8,162 nucleotides of DNA, from positions 1 through 8,162 of the forward strand of contig JAEYFO010000272.1 of assembly GCA_023402915.1 (NCBI GenBank), written 5' to 3'. The translations under genes were made by a program, and so were the position numbers. Shown one piece after another: positions 5,437 through 8,162 of the stretch (position 1 is its first letter; each line of letters begins with the position of its first letter). Below the pieces are notes generated by a model, which was not told where the DNA came from, searched no databases, and saw nothing but the letters and a program-made list of their open reading frames with translations. The DNA is from Bacillota bacterium (GTDB lineage: Bacteria; Bacillota; Clostridia; Christensenellales; CALWSW01).

Positions 5437-7893
5437 ATGATCGAATACCGGCAGAATCTGCCGCAGGGACGGCTGGAAAACGCCGCCGCCCTCGCCCGGG
5501 CGCTGAACATTCCGCCCATCATGGCGGAGCTGCTGTGCCGCCGGGGCTATGACGAGATCGAAAGCGCCAGGGCGTTTTTGAACCCCTCCGTGGACGGTCT
5601 GCACGACCCCTATCAGTTCGTGGGAATGCAGGACGCGGTGGACTGCATTTTTGCGGCCATGGCCATGGAGGAAAAGATCTGCATTTACGGCGATTATGAC
5701 GTGGACGGCATCATGGCCGTGACCATTCTGGTGCGCTATCTCAAAAGTCAGGGCGCGGACGTCATGCACTATATTCCCTCCCGCCACACGGAGGGCTATG
5801 GGCTCAACTGCGCGGCCATGGAGAAGCTGGCCGAGGCGGGCGTGGGCCTGCTGGTGACGGTGGACTGCGGCGTGACGGCGCTGGAAGAAGTGCGCAGGGC
5901 GCAGGAGCTGGGCATGGAAGTGGTGGTCACGGATCATCATCAGTGTATGCCCGACCTGCCCGAATGCGCGGCGGTCATCAACCCGGCGCTGCCCGATCAG
6001 ACCTATCCCTACCGCTCGCTTTGCGGCGCGGGCGTGGCGTTCAAGCTGGTGCAGGCGCTCGGCGGCCGGGACGCGGCGCTCTGCTATATCGATTACGCCG
6101 CCATTGCGACGCTGGCGGACATCGTGCCCCTGACGGGGGAAAACCGCATCATCGTGGCGGAAGGACTGCGCCGCATCAACCGCGGGCAGGGTGCGCTGGG
6201 CGTAAAGGCCATGCTGGAGGTGTCCGGCTACGGCAACCGCGCCGTGGAAGCCGGAAGCGTCAGCTTTTCCATCGCTCCGCGCATCAATGCCGCCGGACGC
6301 ACCGGTTCGCCGGAAACGGCGCTGGCTCTTTTTTTGACGGAGGACCCCAAGGAAGCGAAAAAGCTGGCCGAAGAGCTGGACGGGGAAAACCGCCGCCGTC
6401 AGGCCATCGAGGCGGAGATCACCAAAGACGCCATGGCACACATCGCCGCAGGCGAAGCGGACGTGGTCAGGGACAGCGCCATCATTCTGGTGGGCGAGGG
6501 CTGGAATCACGGCGTGATCGGCATCGTGGCCAGCCGGCTGGTGGAGCGCTACAGCAAGCCCGTGCTGCTCTTTACGTCGGAGGACGGCGTGTGCGTCGGG
6601 TCGGGGCGTTCCGTGCGCGGCGTGCATCTTTTTGAATCGCTCAAGAGCATCGGCGACGTGTTCGTTCGCTTCGGCGGGCATGAAATGGCGGCGGGTATGA
6701 CGCTTGAGCAGTCCCGGATGGAGGAATTCCGCCGCCGCTACAACGCCTATCTTCAGGAGAACGTTCCAAAGAGCACCTTTACGCCCAAAGCGCCCTATGA
6801 CATGACCCTTGCGCCGCAGGAAATGACCCTGCCTCTTGCAGAAGCGCTGCGCGCCATGGCGCCCTTTGGCATGGGAAATCCGTCGCCGGTGTTCCGGCTT
6901 GAAAACGTCGTGGCGAAAAATCCCGCCGTCATGGGCAGCGAGAACCGGCATCTGCGGTTTTCCATCCAGCGGGACAAAGCGCCGCTCGGCTGCGTCGCTT
7001 TTTCCATGGGCGAACGGATGGCGGAGCTTTCGGACGCGCAGGTGGAAATGCTCTCTTCGCTCGAAGTGAACGATTTTCGCGGCGAACGGCGGGAACAGCT
7101 CATGGTCAAAAGCGTCCGTCCCGTGCTTCCCGCGCAGGTAAACTCCTTTATCGGAGAGAACAATTTCAAATTTCATGATGCATTTTTGGATACGGCTCTG
7201 TATAATAGGGAATGGAATCCTGCACAAATTTCGCCCTGCGAACGCTGGGCAGAGGTGTTTTCCGGCTGGATGCAGGAGGACCCGCAGGGTTCTGTGGCCA
7301 TCTGCATGACCCCGGAAGGGGCGAGCGCCTTTCTTGGCGCCATGCAGGAACGGAGCCTTTCGGGAAAGCTGGACGTGCTTTTTGGCCGCGCGCAGGACGA
7401 CCGGGCCTATAACGCCGTGCTCCTTGCGCCCCTTCCGGAAGCGCTCTCGGGCTATCGGCGCGTGCTGTTGATGGAGGACTACGACGGGCCGCTTTGTGCG
7501 CTTTGGGGCGAGCGGGCGGAAGAATTCTGCTGCGCGCGCGTTTCCATGGAGCCGTTTTTGGTGGAGACGCAGGCCACGCGGGAAATGCTCGTGCCGGTTT
7601 ACAGCGCCATGCTGCGCCTTGGCGCGACGCAGACCAGCTTCCTTTCCAAAGACGCGTATTTTGAACAGCTTTCCAAGCTTTCCCCTGCACCGCGGCGGCT
7701 GCTGTCGCTGGGGCTGCGGGTGTTTTCCGAGCTGGGCTTTTTGTCCGCCGGGCAGGAAGGGGCGTTCCGCGTGAACGTTCGAAAAAATGCGCCCCGCCGC
7801 GATTTGAGCAAAAGCCGGACGTTTGCCGCGCTGGGCGAAGCGCTTTTGGCCTACCGGGAGACGAAACGGTTTTCCAATGAAATAATCAAATAA
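5437..7893 (+). CDS. recJ: Single-stranded-DNA-specific exonuclease RecJ, long Firmicutes form
   Basis: This encodes an 818-residue DHH-family 5'-3' ssDNA exonuclease used in recombination, base-excision and mismatch repair. The catalytic metal motifs are intact: YGDYDVDG with D86, D88 and D90; VDCG with D143; DHH at 166-168; and ADIVPL with D228. [11 protein letters not shown] sits between motifs I and [11 protein letters not shown] (G413-H415) is the DHHA1-domain substrate-binding motif. An OB-like region follows (about 455-565, with [11 protein letters not shown]). The remaining 250 residues form the extra C-terminal domain of Firmicutes RecJ, absent from E. coli RecJ (577 residues). The ATG at 5437 has AAAGGAGG (5422-5429) at 7-base spacing and gives the expected N-terminus; the upstream in-frame ATG at 5305 has no such site. 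It stands alone between two terminator-like structures, in the common secDF-recJ-apt order. Confidence 0.96.
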   Translation: MIEYRQNLPQGRLENAAALARALNIPPIMAELLCRRGYDEIESARAFLNPSVDGLHDPYQFVGMQDAVDCIFAAMAMEEKICIYGDYDVDGIMAVTILVRYLKSQGADVMHYIPSRHTEGYGLNCAAMEKLAEAGVGLLVTVDCGVTALEEVRRAQELGMEVVVTDHHQCMPDLPECAAVINPALPDQTYPYRSLCGAGVAFKLVQALGGRDAALCYIDYAAIATLADIVPLTGENRIIVAEGLRRINRGQGALGVKAMLEVSGYGNRAVEAGSVSFSIAPRINAAGRTGSPETALALFLTEDPKEAKKLAEELDGENRRRQAIEAEITKDAMAHIAAGEADVVRDSAIILVGEGWNHGVIGIVASRLVERYSKPVLLFTSEDGVCVGSGRSVRGVHLFESLKSIGDVFVRFGGHEMAAGMTLEQSRMEEFRRRYNAYLQENVPKSTFTPKAPYDMTLAPQEMTLPLAEALRAMAPFGMGNPSPVFRLENVVAKNPAVMGSENRHLRFSIQRDKAPLGCVAFSMGERMAELSDAQVEMLSSLEVNDFRGERREQLMVKSVRPVLPAQVNSFIGENNFKFHDAFLDTALYNREWNPAQISPCERWAEVFSGWMQEDPQGSVAICMTPEGASAFLGAMQERSLSGKLDVLFGRAQDDRAYNAVLLAPLPEALSGYRRVLLMEDYDGPLCALWGERAEEFCCARVSMEPFLVETQATREMLVPVYSAMLRLGATQTSFLSKDAYFEQLSKLSPAPRRLLSLGLRVFSELGFLSAGQEGAFRVNVRKNAPRRDLSKSRTFAALGEALLAYRETKRFSNEIIK

Positions 7894-7920
7894 AAAGCAA
7901 AACGACGCGAATCCAAAGAG

Positions 7921-7977
7921 CAGCACCGCCTGCCGCCGAAAAAAACGGGGGCGCGGCGGTTGCTGTCCGTCTTTTTT
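7921..7977 (+). terminator. Terminator after recJ
   Basis: CAGCACCGCC (7921-7930) pairs with GGCGGTTGCTG (7955-7965) over 10 bp with one bulged T. GACG (7904-7907) can add four pairs with CGTC (7968-7971), bringing the helix up to the six Ts at 7972-7977. It would separate recJ from apt. Residual read-through into apt is possible because no clear apt promoter was found. Confidence 0.65.
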
Positions 7978-7982
7978 ACCCT

Positions 7983-8016
7983 CAGCTGACGAAGGCGTAT
8001 GCGCCTGTGTCAGCTG
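7983..8016 (+). promoter_or_regulatory. Hairpin in the apt leader
   Basis: CAGCTGAC (7983-7990) pairs perfectly with GTCAGCTG (8009-8016). After a 2x2 internal loop, AGGCG (7993-7997) pairs with CGCCT (8002-8006) around a TATG loop. No T tract follows, so it is not a terminator. It ends 18 bases before the apt ribosome binding site. It could be an RNA control element, an mRNA-stabilising 5' stem, or a dyad operator on DNA; the sequence alone does not decide. Confidence 0.5.
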
Positions 8017-8050
8017 TATGCACACAAACAAATCAGGAGGAACTTTCACC

Positions 8051-8162
8051 ATGGATCTCAAGCAGTATATCCGAAATATTCCGGATTTCCCCGTGCCGGG
8101 CATCCAGTTCAAGGACATCACCACGCTTCTTAAAGATGCGGAAGCCTATCACGACGCCATCG
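8051..8162 (+). CDS. apt: Adenine phosphoribosyltransferase, N-terminal part
   Basis: The first 37 codons run off the window edge. The peptide begins [14 protein letters not shown] and continues [15 protein letters not shown], the highly conserved N-terminal signature of Apt (IPDFPxPGIxFKDITxLL). The enzyme makes AMP and pyrophosphate from adenine and PRPP in the cytoplasm (purine salvage). AGGAGG (8035-8040) lies 10 bases before the ATG. The PRPP-binding loop lies outside the window, so catalytic completeness cannot be judged. recJ-apt adjacency is common in Firmicutes and is often followed by relA. Confidence 0.95.
   Translation, partial: MDLKQYIRNIPDFPVPGIQFKDITTLLKDAEAYHDAI

Noticed and set aside
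7975..8003. Weak apt promoter, TTTACC then 17 bp then TATGCG
   Set aside because: Matches four and three of six positions only, and overlaps the hairpin. Not supported well enough to call.
5251..8124. 957-residue open frame on the minus strand opposite recJ
   Set aside because: It mirrors the recJ coding frame in GC-rich DNA, is His/Arg/Gly-rich without family motifs, and extends across recJ's boundaries. Long antisense frames are common in such DNA.

Overview
The window is a stretch of chromosomal housekeeping DNA from a GC-rich member of class Clostridia (Bacillota). The lineage call rests on the six-cysteine peptide SCIFF with its radical SAM maturase, a pair that is close to universal in Clostridia and rare elsewhere. 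It is also supported by a four-helix membrane protein of the type found beside SCIFF, by the two-gene secD/secF layout, and by the long Firmicutes form of RecJ. Ribosome binding sites are strong (AGGAGG-like). The order within Clostridia cannot be fixed from this window. Nothing looks mobile: no transposase, integrase, tRNA, rRNA or CRISPR array was seen, and every gene is on the + strand.

Layout. (1) 1-632: the last codons of an upstream gene (yajC would fit the usual order) overlap by ATGA with a small four-TM membrane protein (44-421). After it come about 170 bases of possibly decayed coding sequence and a 10-bp hairpin terminator (591-632). (2) 664-2434: the SCIFF cassette. A sigma-A-like promoter drives scfA (753-890), the precursor peptide. 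A strong hairpin terminator (914-947) separates it from scfB (991-2379), the thioether-forming maturase, which has no visible promoter of its own. A short hairpin follows scfB. (3) 2450-4792: a promoter with two perfect consensus hexamers and 17-bp spacing, a GC-rich leader, then translationally coupled secD and secF. (4) 4793-5436: a 644-base gap without a credible gene. Its first 190 bases look like a multi-hairpin RNA that closes on itself with an 11-bp helix and ends in a terminator. The rest holds two more hairpins and imperfect repeats. (5) 5437-7893: recJ, followed by a terminator. (6) 7983-8162: a well-formed hairpin in the leader of apt, whose first 37 codons reach the window edge.

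How the genes work together. YajC (if that is the upstream gene) and SecDF are accessory parts of the Sec translocon, so the SCIFF RiPP cassette sits inside a protein-export locus. RecJ (ssDNA exonuclease, repair) and Apt (adenine salvage) are common downstream neighbours in Firmicutes and are functionally separate. The points most worth a second look are the 4804-4992 RNA candidate with mutually exclusive pairings, a seventh cysteine in SCIFF, the terminator between precursor and maturase, an Asn where SecF normally has its membrane-embedded Asp, and the hairpin before apt.
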